This document shows positions 14,424-23,044 of a DNA stretch of 61,709 nt, piece by piece; positions within the stretch are counted from its first letter, which is position 1; every line of letters starts with the position of its first letter. The translations under genes and the position numbers were made by a program. This DNA is from a virus, in the IMG/VR virus record IMGVR_UViG_3300047480_000376, positions 1 to 61,709 of that record. One strand, 5' to 3'. The notes below the pieces were generated by a model, which worked only from the letters and a program-made list of their open reading frames with translations, ran no database searches and was not told the origin of the DNA.

Positions 14424-15098
14424 TTATGCCTCATATGTTGATGATTTTTCAAGAGCAATCCAATACTCGATTGGGAGGGTCTTGTGTTTGAAATGGGAGA
14501 TGAGTTTACCAGAGATTGATATGTCATAGTCTCCCGGAAGAATCTTAAAATTCGAGATATCGAAGTGGAATTTAAACTTGTGCCCATTGTTATTTCCATC
14601 TACCTCAGTACCATACGAATTAGAAGTCTTGTTCTTTGCGTCTTGTACACGAATAACGATACCGCTACCAGCATCTTCAACAGCTACGGTTGAAACAGAG
14701 AGCAATGATGTTGCTCGTTGGAGGTTGCGAAGGATGTCTGCTGTAAGTGTGAATGACACATCTGTTGGCGGCATAGTCACATCTTTTTGTGGATATGTAA
14801 GCGAAGCTTCATCAGAGAAGTAATAAGTCAATGAAGACTTGCCTTCTTCAAGAGTTACGCTCTTACCATCACCAGAGAACTTAAACGTTGGATCACTAAA
14901 CAAACTTAGTGAAGACAAGAAGTCGTTGACATCGTAGATACCAAAGTCTTGTGGAATATTTTCTGGGATTGTTGCTTTAGCGATGATGTTCTTAGCTTCA
15001 GCAATTGTTTTGATTTCATTACCCGCCCGGAACATCAAGTTTGGCTGGATGTTTGCAAAGTTTTTTAAGAGAGCGAGTGTCTCTGCAGAAAGTTTCAT
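14424..15098 (-). CDS. 45: Sliding clamp (T4 gp45)
   Basis: A 224-residue clamp protein (T4: 228). The opening KLSAETLALLKNFANIQPNL and the fragments GIYDVNDFLSSLSLF, SLTYYFSDEASL and the C-terminal ILPGDYDISISGKLISHF are characteristic. It holds gp43 on DNA and, with gp55 and gp33, activates late transcription. It has its own sigma70-type promoter and the Shine-Dalgarno AAGGAC. It precedes the DsbA-like gene and gp44, keeping the T4 order 45-44. Confidence 0.95.
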   Translation of the reverse strand: MKLSAETLALLKNFANIQPNLMFRAGNEIKTIAEAKNIIAKATIPENIPQDFGIYDVNDFLSSLSLFSDPTFKFSGDGKSVTLEEGKSSLTYYFSDEASLTYPQKDVTMPPTDVSFTLTADILRNLQRATSLLSVSTVAVEDAGSGIVIRVQDAKNKTSNSYGTEVDGNNNGHKFKFHFDISNFKILPGDYDISISGKLISHFKHKTLPIEYWIALEKSSTYEA

Positions 15099-15128
15099 AG
15101 CGTAGTCCTTGTAAAATTATATAACATT

Positions 15129-15157
15129 ATTATACCACGTTTTATTCATCTTGTACA
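15129..15157 (-). promoter_or_regulatory. Sigma70-type promoter of gp45
   Basis: Minus strand: TGTACA at 15157-15152, a 17-base spacer ending in ACGTGG, then TATAAT at 15134-15129. Its -35 lies in the end of the DUF5664 gene. Confidence 0.8.
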
Positions 15158-15552
15158 CTATATTTTACGTCGTGTTCATAGAGAAACATAAGGCAACATA
15201 ATGCGTGTGCTAAATGGTTCTTACCAGTTTCGGGATCGTTTTGCTCTCCCTCTTTCCATGCCCAAACATGTCTCTGCATGGCATCGAAGTATCGACGCTT
15301 AGAATCAGGCACATATTTCCAATTATCTGGTTCATACTTCTCTGCACCAAATGTTAGGATCTCTGTAGTTGCCTTTAGCGCTAAAGGCGGAAGCAAGCCA
15401 TAACGAAGCTTGCCTCCATCAAATTTACGGCCACCCGTGGTAGCAGTCTGCGATGCCTTTATAGCATCTTGAATTTGTTGTTTTGTGAAATTACCAGGAA
15501 CTGGCGCATCCTGGATTTTAATCTTGCTTTTTCTTTTAATATCTGTTGTCAT
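15142..15552 (-). CDS. dATP/dGTP-diphosphohydrolase-like protein (DUF5664)
   Basis: A 136-residue protein with the hallmark block GGRKFDGGKLRYGLLPPLAL (about 40-59), then FGAEKYEPDNWKYV, RYFDAMQRHVWAWKEGE and ETGKNHLAHALCCLMFL. This pattern matches PF18909 (dGTP_diPhyd_N/DUF5664), an all-alpha pyrophosphohydrolase related to MazG and to MazZ of Z-genome phages. It presumably hydrolyses a deoxynucleoside triphosphate; the substrate is unknown. In a phage with hydroxymethylated DNA it may help balance the dNTP pool. The gene overlaps the Cys-rich gene by 17 bases. Confidence 0.8.
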   Translation of the reverse strand: MTTDIKRKSKIKIQDAPVPGNFTKQQIQDAIKASQTATTGGRKFDGGKLRYGLLPPLALKATTEILTFGAEKYEPDNWKYVPDSKRRYFDAMQRHVWAWKEGEQNDPETGKNHLAHALCCLMFLYEHDVKYSVQDE

Positions 15553-15754
15553 GATTTACAAACCTCGTTCCACAGCAGTCACATACAGATCTGCATGTAC
15601 AATTTCTTCCTTGATTGCACTCTCCCGTACACTGTGATGTTGGAAAAACAACGTTCCAAACTTTTTGCCAAAAGGGTTTATCAACTTCAACTTGTTCAGG
15701 TTTATCGCTATACTTCATCAAGTCTTCAACGACTCTATCCCAAACTTTACTCAT
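15536..15754 (-). CDS. Cysteine-rich small protein (probable zinc binder)
   Basis: A 72-residue protein from the ATG at 15754, chosen because GGAGG lies eight bases upstream; an upstream in-frame ATG at 15769 lies before the ribosome site. The N-terminal half is helical (MSKVWDRVVEDLMKYSD), and the C-terminal half has seven Cys in C-x3-C-x5-C-x-C-x3-C-x-CC spacing (42, 46, 52, 54, 58, 60, 61). This suggests one or two zinc sites or an Fe-S centre. The function is unknown; it might be a small zinc-ribbon adaptor for transcription or host takeover. A terminator hairpin lies upstream. Confidence 0.65.
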   Translation of the reverse strand: MSKVWDRVVEDLMKYSDKPEQVEVDKPFWQKVWNVVFPTSQCTGECNQGRNCTCRSVCDCCGTRFVNHDNRY

Positions 15755-15767
15755 AATATAGTCCTCC

Positions 15768-15817
15768 AAATAAAAATGAAGAGAGAGGAGCAGGTGTCCA
15801 ATCTCTCCTCTCTCTTC
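15768..15817 (-). terminator. Rho-independent terminator downstream of the winged-helix gene
   Basis: A perfect 13-base-pair stem of alternating G/A against C/T (15778-15790 with 15805-15817), with a 14-base loop. On the minus strand it is followed by ATTTTTATTT. It separates the winged-helix gene from the Cys-rich gene. The latter would then need its own promoter, which I do not see, so partial read-through is likely. Confidence 0.75.
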
Positions 15818-15831
15818 AAGCTGCCTTTAAG

Positions 15832-16086
15832 TTAGGCAGTCAACTCAACGAATTCACCGTTGCGTAGTGCACGAATACCTGCAGCTACGATTGCACGTGT
15901 TGGTTGACCCATGCGATATGTAGTCATACCACCAGATTTGTTTGCATAGATGCAATAACCCTGTGTGCGAAGAGCGCTAACAGTTGCTGTTGCGTTCTTG
16001 ATGCCAAAACGAGAGCTGATTTGACCAGCAGTAAAGTTTTGACCATTTTGGAAAGCCTTTAGAAGGCGTGCTTGTTTGCTTTTCAT
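15832..16086 (-). CDS. Winged-helix DNA-binding-like small protein
   Basis: An 84-residue protein beginning MKSKQARLLKAFQNGQNFTA. A helix-turn-helix follows (AGQISSRFGIKNATATVSALR, about residues 20-40), then a wing (QGYCIYANKSGGMTTYRMG). This is the compact winged-helix pattern common in phage small regulators (HTH_39-like). The ATG at 16086 is favoured by GGAGTAC upstream; an in-frame ATG at 16116 would add ten residues before that site. It probably binds DNA and might regulate the CobS/CobT genes or other early promoters; this is inference. Confidence 0.7.
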   Translation of the reverse strand: MKSKQARLLKAFQNGQNFTAGQISSRFGIKNATATVSALRTQGYCIYANKSGGMTTYRMGQPTRAIVAAGIRALRNGEFVELTA

Positions 16087-16131
16087 ACTAAAAAGTACTC
16101 CATTACGTAATCGCACTCAAATTCACCCTAT

Positions 16132-16164
16132 CACCGAGGAGGGAGTGCGGGATCCTCCTCGAAG
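16132..16164 (-). other. GC-rich hairpin after the CobS-like gene
   Basis: An eight-base stem CGAGGAGG/CCTCCTCG (16135-16142 with 16154-16161) with an 11-base loop, extended by CACC/GGTG. No T-run follows on the minus strand, so it is not a simple terminator. It may protect or attenuate the transcript reaching the winged-helix gene. Confidence 0.45.
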
Positions 16165-16171
16165 GTGTTCT

Positions 16172-17332
16172 TTAGAAAGGAGCGATGTCCTTTGCTTCGT
16201 CAATAATTACTTCAGTTGCTTCGATGCCTTGAATCGTTGAAGTTGCTTTAGAATCAACCTTCGTATACAGATCAAGGAATGCTACTCGTGTGTCTTCGTC
16301 AAATCGAGAGATACACAACTCAATTGCTTTGGCACGATCACCGAAGATACCATATGTACGAGCGATATGCACAAGACGACGAGTAGAGATTAGGTCGTCA
16401 ACACCACCATCTTTGTACGTAGTGCGAATAATGTCTGACCAAGTTACTAGGTTCTCTGCGAACTCACCGTCCAACTTACCGTGTTCTTCCATTGCATTGA
16501 GGATAATCTTCTTCTCAACTGCTGTAGTAGGATATGGTTGATCCATAGTAGCTACGAATCGCTCGAGGAATGCTTCGTCAAGGATACGTGCACCTGTGAA
16601 ACGACCGTCTTCAGAGCCACGACCTTTTGTGTTTGCTGTAGCAATAATATTGAAGCCTTGCTCTGGTCGAACAACTTCACCAGTCTTTTTGATATACAAA
16701 GGCTTGCCTTCGAGCACAGCTTGCAAACACATAAGCTTGTTTGAACCTCGATCGATCTCGTCGATCAAACACACTGCACCTTGCTTCATAGCTTGAGGAA
16801 TAGGACCATCGCACCAGACAGTTTCGCCATTAATTAGACGGAAACCACCGATCAAGTCATCCTCATCACTTTCTTCTGTGATGTTAACACGAACATACTT
16901 GCGTTTAGTTTGTGCGCAAGCCTGTTCGACCATCATCGTCTTGCCGTTACCTGAAAGGCCAGCGATGAAAAGCGGATAGAATGCCATAGATTCTACGATT
17001 TGCTTTACATCTCTGAAAAATCCCCAAGAGACATACGATTTATCTTTTTCTGGAACTTCGATTTTCAATTGATCAAATACCGTTTGAGTTACTTTTTTCT
17101 GCTCAACAACTTCTGGTTGAGCATCTACTTTTTTCATAGGAATAACCGATGCAGTCATTTGAATTTGGTACTTACCACGACCGACACGATTTTCTGGTTT
17201 AGTGATGAAATTAGGGTAACCCAATCCCATCTCGTTGGCATGATCGACGAGTTCTTTGACATCAAAGACCGAACGACCAGGGTATTTATCAGCTAAAGTT
17301 TTGACAAATGCTGTTTTAATCTCTTGCTTCAT
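16172..17332 (-). CDS. cobS: CobS/MoxR-like AAA+ ATPase
   Basis: A 386-residue protein from ATG 17332, preceded by AAAGG; an in-frame GTG nine bases upstream is less likely. Walker A is GLSGNGKTM (about 125-133), Walker B is CLIDEIDRGS (about 188-197), and sensor and arginine-finger segments (NIIATANTKGRG, LERFVATMD) follow. This is the CobS/MoxR branch, common in marine T4-like phages. Bacterial CobS works with CobT in cobalt chelation into the corrin ring; phage versions are thought to act as MoxR-type chaperones. The N-terminal 95 residues are not part of the AAA+ core. The CobT/VWA partner is directly upstream, with its own promoter. Confidence 0.85.
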   Translation of the reverse strand: MKQEIKTAFVKTLADKYPGRSVFDVKELVDHANEMGLGYPNFITKPENRVGRGKYQIQMTASVIPMKKVDAQPEVVEQKKVTQTVFDQLKIEVPEKDKSYVSWGFFRDVKQIVESMAFYPLFIAGLSGNGKTMMVEQACAQTKRKYVRVNITEESDEDDLIGGFRLINGETVWCDGPIPQAMKQGAVCLIDEIDRGSNKLMCLQAVLEGKPLYIKKTGEVVRPEQGFNIIATANTKGRGSEDGRFTGARILDEAFLERFVATMDQPYPTTAVEKKIILNAMEEHGKLDGEFAENLVTWSDIIRTTYKDGGVDDLISTRRLVHIARTYGIFGDRAKAIELCISRFDEDTRVAFLDLYTKVDSKATSTIQGIEATEVIIDEAKDIAPF

Positions 17333-17379
17333 TTTGGACACCTTTCACGTTACACATAATATAACTTACTACAGGTATT

Positions 17380-17408
17380 ATTATACCACAGTTTTAACTC
17401 GTTGTACA
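17380..17408 (-). promoter_or_regulatory. Sigma70-type promoter of the CobS-like gene
   Basis: Minus strand: TGTACA at 17408-17403, a 17-base spacer ending in CTGTGG, then TATAAT at 17385-17380. Confidence 0.8.
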
Positions 17409-17430
17409 TAGCCCTTCCGAGCTATGCCCA

Positions 17431-19701
17431 TCATGCAATTGCATCTACGAATGCATTCAGCAAGATACGATTTACTCTACGGGACTTAGTTGCCTTAGCA
17501 AATGCAGTCTTGATCTTGGTCTTGCTTGCACCATCCTCTACGAGCTCACCGAAGTCGTCCTCAGCCAAATCCATATACTTTGTGCATAGACCAAAATAAC
17601 GATCATACCCAAAAATATCATCTTCGATTAGACAACGATTCTTATTCATTTGATTAGTGTACTTGTTTTTAAGTTCTGTACGCTTTGACCAATCATGTGC
17701 CTCGGCAGCACGTGCTACAGCTTGGTTACGGTATTCGCTGATGAAGAAACCAAGTACGTTGCTGCCAGTATCTTGCTTCAGTGACTTGAGCAGTTTTGTT
17801 GTAACATCGCTACCATACATGGAATTAACCATAAACCCTTTATTGCGGAAGCGTACGATTGCTTTACGACCTCTAAACGAGTATCCATCATTATTTGCAC
17901 TGTGATCTCTGCCTAGATCAGTCTGACGAACTTGGAATGAGTCAGATTCTCCATCAGTCAAGAACATTGCTGTCATCTTTTCTATGGAATTTTTGACTTT
18001 AAATTCGCTAATTAGTTCATGTGCATACACAATGCATGTATTCAAAGGTGTGCTGTGCAGTTCATTCCATGGACCAATATATGCGCCAGGTACCTCAGAG
18101 TCCCAAGTCAACGATAGGTTGTAAAGCATCTGCATACCATCATTGAACTCTTTGCGAGTCATGCGAGACGACAATAAGTTCAACAGATTAAAGGGCTGCA
18201 ATACAACCTCTGAGTCATTGTACAAATCCCAATATTTTGTCTGCTCTGTCTCTTCAGTCTTAACACGAGTGCTAAAAGCATAGACTTCAAATGGCACATT
18301 AATCATACGGCAGAATGCAGCCAAGTTGATCGTCTGGCGAATGGTTGCGCCCATGTTATCTGACATAGATCCAGAGAAGTCGATGAACAGCATCATGCCA
18401 TGATTCTTATAGTTGGCAAGCTTTGTTGACTTCATAAAGATGTCTTCGCTAAACTTGTATGCATGCAACTTATTTGTGTTGATGATACCAGTCTTTTGCA
18501 ATGATGAACGAGAATATTGGTATGCAGCTTTGCGCATCTCAAATTCTTTAGCCATATACGCAGCAGCTACTTCTGTGTCTTGTTTAAATTTCTTAAACTT
18601 CTCAGCGGCAGCCGTCAACTTTTCGTGCATATACTTAACGTGCCACTCGTCATAGGTGGTGTTGTATTTTACCAAGTACTCATTCCAAGTGCTGTAATAC
18701 TTCTTATAGTCAATGACGACATCTTTTTGTTTGCACTTGTTGATAGTGAACACACATGTACCGCCCATGTTATCGGCAAGAAGTTCTTTTTCTTTCTCGC
18801 GGAAAGCTTTATCAGTCAGCGCTTCTTCAAGTTCAGCTTCTGCTTCAGATTTTTGCTTAGGCTGCGGTGCAGTCTTAGCATCTTTGTCAGTAAGTTGCTT
18901 TTTGATCTCGTCATCACGACGACCTGTACCAGTCAATCCGTCTTCTGGTTTTTCTTCTGATGCTTCTGATTGTTCAGCTTGTGGCTCTTCAGTTGATTTT
19001 TCTGGCTTCTCATAGTCAGCATCAGATTCTTCAAACTCTTGATCATCTTCGAAGTCATCTTCACCTCTAGATGAGACGCTGATAGGAATATCTTCCATAG
19101 GCGCATCTACTTGCAGAGACTTTTGATATTCATAGATCTCTTTGGCAAGAGCTACCACGTCTTCGAACGTTTCTGTTTTAAATGCACGATGGAAAAAATC
19201 ACGCTCTTCGTCGTCAAACACAACGTCGATGTTTTGTCCAAGCTTTGCTTTGATGTTGATCTTATCGATCACCTTAATCATGTTAAGGTCAACTAGTCCT
19301 TTGTTGAGACCAAAGAAGTCATCTTCAGCAAGTTGTTTGTATGCTTTTTGAAATTGGAAGCGAAGTCCAGGATAACGATCTTGAACCTTGCGCTCGATGC
19401 GAACGTCTTCTAAGATGTTTAGGTATGCTTTAGGTGCACCGTCAATATCATCGACGGCATCATGCCAACCTTTTGCAGGAGTGTATAGCGCATGTCCAAC
19501 TTCGTGACCAGTCAGCAAGTCATATACAGCCTTGCCTTTATTTTTCCAAATAGGCAAAGCAAGTACACGACGCTCAGGATCAAACCAAGCGGTCTTGTAC
19601 GTACCATGAATGACTGTGATATTTTCTTTTGCTAGCAGACGAGCTAGTGTAGACTGTTGATCGAAATTAATCGATAATGCATCGAGCTGGACACCTTGCA
19701 T
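17431..19701 (-). CDS. cobT: CobT-like VWA protein with HEXXH motif
   Basis: A 756-residue protein from ATG 19701 (AAGGAGATAAC upstream; the in-frame start at 19767 lies before the promoter -10 and is rejected). The N-terminal domain has TGHEVGHALYTP (HEVGH at 66-70) and a later ILEDVRIERKVQDRYPG block, which together resemble a zincin metallopeptidase site. Residues 210-310 are a long acidic linker. The VWA domain begins at DFSGSMSDNM (441-450), a full MIDAS motif. CobT/VWA proteins pair with CobS/MoxR ATPases as metal-insertion or chaperone machines. The HEXXH domain suggests a proteolytic or metal-handling role, which is inference. Confidence 0.85.
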   Translation of the reverse strand: MQGVQLDALSINFDQQSTLARLLAKENITVIHGTYKTAWFDPERRVLALPIWKNKGKAVYDLLTGHEVGHALYTPAKGWHDAVDDIDGAPKAYLNILEDVRIERKVQDRYPGLRFQFQKAYKQLAEDDFFGLNKGLVDLNMIKVIDKINIKAKLGQNIDVVFDDEERDFFHRAFKTETFEDVVALAKEIYEYQKSLQVDAPMEDIPISVSSRGEDDFEDDQEFEESDADYEKPEKSTEEPQAEQSEASEEKPEDGLTGTGRRDDEIKKQLTDKDAKTAPQPKQKSEAEAELEEALTDKAFREKEKELLADNMGGTCVFTINKCKQKDVVIDYKKYYSTWNEYLVKYNTTYDEWHVKYMHEKLTAAAEKFKKFKQDTEVAAAYMAKEFEMRKAAYQYSRSSLQKTGIINTNKLHAYKFSEDIFMKSTKLANYKNHGMMLFIDFSGSMSDNMGATIRQTINLAAFCRMINVPFEVYAFSTRVKTEETEQTKYWDLYNDSEVVLQPFNLLNLLSSRMTRKEFNDGMQMLYNLSLTWDSEVPGAYIGPWNELHSTPLNTCIVYAHELISEFKVKNSIEKMTAMFLTDGESDSFQVRQTDLGRDHSANNDGYSFRGRKAIVRFRNKGFMVNSMYGSDVTTKLLKSLKQDTGSNVLGFFISEYRNQAVARAAEAHDWSKRTELKNKYTNQMNKNRCLIEDDIFGYDRYFGLCTKYMDLAEDDFGELVEDGASKTKIKTAFAKATKSRRVNRILLNAFVDAIA

Positions 19702-19726
19702 GTTATCTCCTTGACAATATGTATAT

Positions 19727-19755
19727 ATTATACCACAGAAATAACATGCTGTACA
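19727..19755 (-). promoter_or_regulatory. Sigma70-type promoter of the CobT-like gene
   Basis: Minus strand: TGTACA at 19755-19750, a 17-base spacer ending in CTGTGG, then TATAAT at 19732-19727. The transcription start would be about 20 bases before the ATG. Confidence 0.8.
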
Positions 19756-19780
19756 TAGGCCTTGCAAGCCTATGATTTTA

Positions 19781-20266
19781 TTAGCGTTTTTTCTGCTTAG
19801 CTTTCTTCAATGCCAATGCACGCTTAAGCGGAGATGCTAGTTTTAAGAAGTTAGTGCCTTCCATATGATCATATTCATGCTGAATGATGCGTGCTGTAAT
19901 ACCACCAAAGTCAGCAGTAATCCTTTCACCTTCGCGAGTAGTATACTCGATGCGAATAGATTTAGGACGCTTTAGATTAATGAACACACCTGGTTGAGAT
20001 AAGCAACCTTCTTCAAATAGTACTTCATCTTTAGAATACTCAACGATCTTAGGATCAAAGAATGTCTCAGAGAAGTTTTTAAATGATATTGAGAATACAC
20101 GATTATCGATGCCGACTTGATTAGCTGATAAGCCGATACCATTAAAGAATCTACACGCATTCTCTAATTGTTCAGCAAAAGCTTTCTTATCTTCGATCTC
20201 TTTATATTCTACTGGTTTAGTTAACAGAGCATCATCATATGGAATTAATTTAAATTGTGGCTGCAT
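19781..20266 (-). CDS. def: Peptide deformylase
   Basis: A 161-residue protein with all three deformylase motifs: GIGLSANQVG (43-52, normally GxGLAAxQ), EEGCLS (85-90, with metal ligand Cys88) and QHEYDHMEG (129-137, HExxH metal site). It removes the formyl group from nascent N-terminal Met. Marine phages frequently carry a short form, thought to process photosystem or virion proteins; here no photosystem gene is visible. It lacks the long C-terminal tail of the bacterial enzyme. It overlaps gp46 by 17 bases. Confidence 0.95.
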   Translation of the reverse strand: MQPQFKLIPYDDALLTKPVEYKEIEDKKAFAEQLENACRFFNGIGLSANQVGIDNRVFSISFKNFSETFFDPKIVEYSKDEVLFEEGCLSQPGVFINLKRPKSIRIEYTTREGERITADFGGITARIIQHEYDHMEGTNFLKLASPLKRALALKKAKQKKR

Positions 20267-21983
20267 TTTTTATCCTTGAAAAGTTTCTTTCTTTAACGAA
20301 TTCAATCTTGTTTCTAAACTTAGAATCTAACACGTCACCTTTATGAGAGATAACAAATACGTTTGTATCTTGTACAGATCCTAATATCTTCATCAAGTTA
20401 TCGATACCATCTGAGTCGAGTGAAGAATCAAACGTCTCGTCAAGGATCAATAGGTTTGTGTTTGCTGAGTTCTTCATCTTAGCAATTTGGCGCCAAGTAA
20501 ATAGCAAACTTAGGTCAATACGTTGCTTCTCGCCTTCAGAGAAACTAGTATATGTAAACTCATCACGATATCGAGACTTAATCGTCTCATTAAAGGACTC
20601 GTCTAGATTAAACAATACGAAGAAGTCTAAGATCTGTAAGTACTGATTAACTAACTTATTGATGATAGGCAAATATTGTTTAACGATCTTTGTCTTGATG
20701 CCAGTATCTTTAAGCATTTCATTGGCGATCATGTTATAGTTCTGTTGATCGATATAAGCTAGCTTAAGCTCTGACAATCTTTCTTTCTCAATCTGTAAAG
20801 CTTTTAAGTCTGCTAGTGCAGCACCAACATCTCCATCTGTGCCTTCGATTTTTAGTATCTCTTCTTCTAATTTATCGATAGCATTCTGTAGAGCTGTGAT
20901 AGATGCATTATTTGCTACGATATCCATCTGAGCTTCTTGAAACTTTTCGATCTCTTCTTGTAAAGAAGTTTCTTGCTCTAATATTGTATCGATCTCAGTC
21001 TTGAGCTTTTCAATACCTTCGTTAATTTCCCCGATCTTACTATCGCATCGATGCACGTGCTCTTGCCTTGTTTCGGGAGTAATTTCTTGAGAGCAGGTTG
21101 GGCAGCTAGTAGATTCCACAAAGAAAGCTCTGTTGTCTTGTAGAGTCTTGAGGGTAGATTCAAATTTAAGACCAAATCCGGCCAACTTTTGCTTTTTATT
21201 TGTAGTTGCTTTGAGATCTTTTTGTCGCTGAACAAGTAGCTCCAGCTTCTTTGATAACTCAGCATTCGAGGCTTGTAGATCCCGTATGCTAGCCTGGTTG
21301 TTTGTGATGGTAACCTGCTTATCACGAATCTGGTCTTTTGCAAGTGATTGCACATCGGAAATATACTTGTTTTGTAGTCTAATTTTTTCCGTAATGAGTT
21401 CAAGTTGGTTGTTCGCATCTGATAGTTGTTCCTTTGTACGTGCGATCTTCTCCTTCAAGATCTGATTCATCCTAGAAAAAACCTGGATATCAAGCAGTTC
21501 CTCAATAATCGTTCTTCGTTGGCCACTTGGAAGCTGCATGAAAGGAGTAAAAGAGGCAGATCCAATGACCACGACTTGGTGGAACGACTTGTGATTTAGC
21601 TTAAGCACATTTTGTTCGAGGAATGCTTGATAATCTCGTGAGTTGGCTTCTTGATTGATTAGGTTGCCGTTCTGATAAATCTCGAACGTATTAGGTTTAA
21701 TACCTCTAACAATCTTAAAGTCTGCTGAGCCAACTGAAAACTCTACTTCAACAACACAGTTCTTATTATTAATTGAGTTAAGTAACTGAGGTTTAAGGAT
21801 ATTACGATATGGTTTGCCGAATAAACCAAATGACAGAGCATCTAATAGTGTTGATTTACCTGCACCATTAGCACCAATGATAAGCGTACTATCATTGCGA
21901 TCTAGTTGTACTTCTGTAAATTGATCACCTGTACTTAGAAAGTTTTTCCAACGTACATATTTAAAAGTAATGCCTGCTGTCAT
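20250..21983 (-). CDS. 46: Recombination endonuclease SbcC/Rad50-like subunit (T4 gp46)
   Basis: A 577-residue SMC-type ATPase (T4: 560). Walker A is GANGAGKST (37-45), and the zinc-hook CPTC lies at 294-297, between two long coiled coils (about 170-290 and 300-410). The signature motif is SEGEKQR (482-488) and Walker B is LLILDE (511-516). With gp47 it forms the Mre11/Rad50 complex that resects DNA ends for recombination-dependent replication and degrades host DNA. It overlaps gp47 by one base at the ATG. Confidence 0.97.
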   Translation of the reverse strand: MTAGITFKYVRWKNFLSTGDQFTEVQLDRNDSTLIIGANGAGKSTLLDALSFGLFGKPYRNILKPQLLNSINNKNCVVEVEFSVGSADFKIVRGIKPNTFEIYQNGNLINQEANSRDYQAFLEQNVLKLNHKSFHQVVVIGSASFTPFMQLPSGQRRTIIEELLDIQVFSRMNQILKEKIARTKEQLSDANNQLELITEKIRLQNKYISDVQSLAKDQIRDKQVTITNNQASIRDLQASNAELSKKLELLVQRQKDLKATTNKKQKLAGFGLKFESTLKTLQDNRAFFVESTSCPTCSQEITPETRQEHVHRCDSKIGEINEGIEKLKTEIDTILEQETSLQEEIEKFQEAQMDIVANNASITALQNAIDKLEEEILKIEGTDGDVGAALADLKALQIEKERLSELKLAYIDQQNYNMIANEMLKDTGIKTKIVKQYLPIINKLVNQYLQILDFFVLFNLDESFNETIKSRYRDEFTYTSFSEGEKQRIDLSLLFTWRQIAKMKNSANTNLLILDETFDSSLDSDGIDNLMKILGSVQDTNVFVISHKGDVLDSKFRNKIEFVKERNFSRIKNAATI

Positions 21984-23044
21984 TATGCGATTTCTGTATT
22001 CTGAGCCTCTACATATAAGTTGCGTAGTAGCGTCTTTAGTTTTTCTTTATCAACTTCTGATTCTGTTGCATCTACATAAGAATCTAAAAGCACTTGTGTG
22101 TCATCTACGTTCACTTCTTCGTCATTAACGTTTTCACCTAAGAACTCTGCAAACGTCTCAGCGATCTTTAGTTCATGGATTGGACGTTGTTGTATACGAT
22201 CAATAAACCTGTCAAACCCAAAGAAGTCTGTCTTTTTCTCTACGATGACTTTTACAAACTGATTATCTAATTTTGTTACATCGTATTCATTATAATCCAT
22301 TTTTTCATCGTTGTACACTACTTTAGTGTGAAGAGTGTATGGATTATTGATTGCAGTTAGTTCTCTTGTTGTAGTGTCTAAAACATGGAAATACTTTGGA
22401 TCGTCGCAATCACCCCATGTAAACTCCATCTGCGAGCCAAGATATGTGATGTTGCCTTTAGAAGACTTAGTGTGGAAATGACCAGATAACACTGACTCGA
22501 ACCTATTAAAGTCAGATGTGTCCATTCCATGGGGATTAGGTATGCCCTTATACATCTCAAAGCCAGAAAATTCAAAGTGGCCACCGATGATAGGTGCATT
22601 GCACTTCTTCACAAACTCCATCGTATCAGCATAATTTTCTGTGTTGATCCATGGAATTAAGCCAACGTGAAGTGTGTCGAAAGGTAAAACTGTTGGCTCC
22701 ATATGGATCTTTACGCAGTCCATATAATGTCCCATCAGTTCTTTTAGAGAGCACAACTCGTTTGTGTTTTTGTAGAATACATCGTGGTTGCCTGGAATAA
22801 TATCCATGTGCATGCCATACTCGCGCAACTTATCTAAGAAGATACGACGATTGTGTTCTAATGCTTTGAAGTTAACATACTTACGATGCTCATAATAGTC
22901 ACCCAAATGGATGATGTTCTTAATATTGTTTTCTAGTAAGTATGGAAAAAAGATGTCATCGTAAAACTTCTGTTGATAATCCATAAAGATGTCAGATGAA
23001 TTTCTGGCACCACAATGCGTATCATTTAGAATCGCTATTTTCAT
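21983..23044 (-). CDS. 47: Recombination endonuclease Mre11-like subunit (T4 gp47)
   Basis: A 353-residue calcineurin-like phosphoesterase. Metal-site residues are visible in order: LNDTHCG (Asp8, His10), HLGDYYEHR (Asp49), PGNHDVF (Asn86-His87), GGHFEF and SGHFHTKS. It forms a nuclease with gp46. The ATG at 23044 overlaps the end of gp55 by 23 bases, so the order 55-47-46 is coupled; in T4 gp47 also precedes gp46. Confidence 0.97.
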   Translation of the reverse strand: MKIAILNDTHCGARNSSDIFMDYQQKFYDDIFFPYLLENNIKNIIHLGDYYEHRKYVNFKALEHNRRIFLDKLREYGMHMDIIPGNHDVFYKNTNELCSLKELMGHYMDCVKIHMEPTVLPFDTLHVGLIPWINTENYADTMEFVKKCNAPIIGGHFEFSGFEMYKGIPNPHGMDTSDFNRFESVLSGHFHTKSSKGNITYLGSQMEFTWGDCDDPKYFHVLDTTTRELTAINNPYTLHTKVVYNDEKMDYNEYDVTKLDNQFVKVIVEKKTDFFGFDRFIDRIQQRPIHELKIAETFAEFLGENVNDEEVNVDDTQVLLDSYVDATESEVDKEKLKTLLRNLYVEAQNTEIA

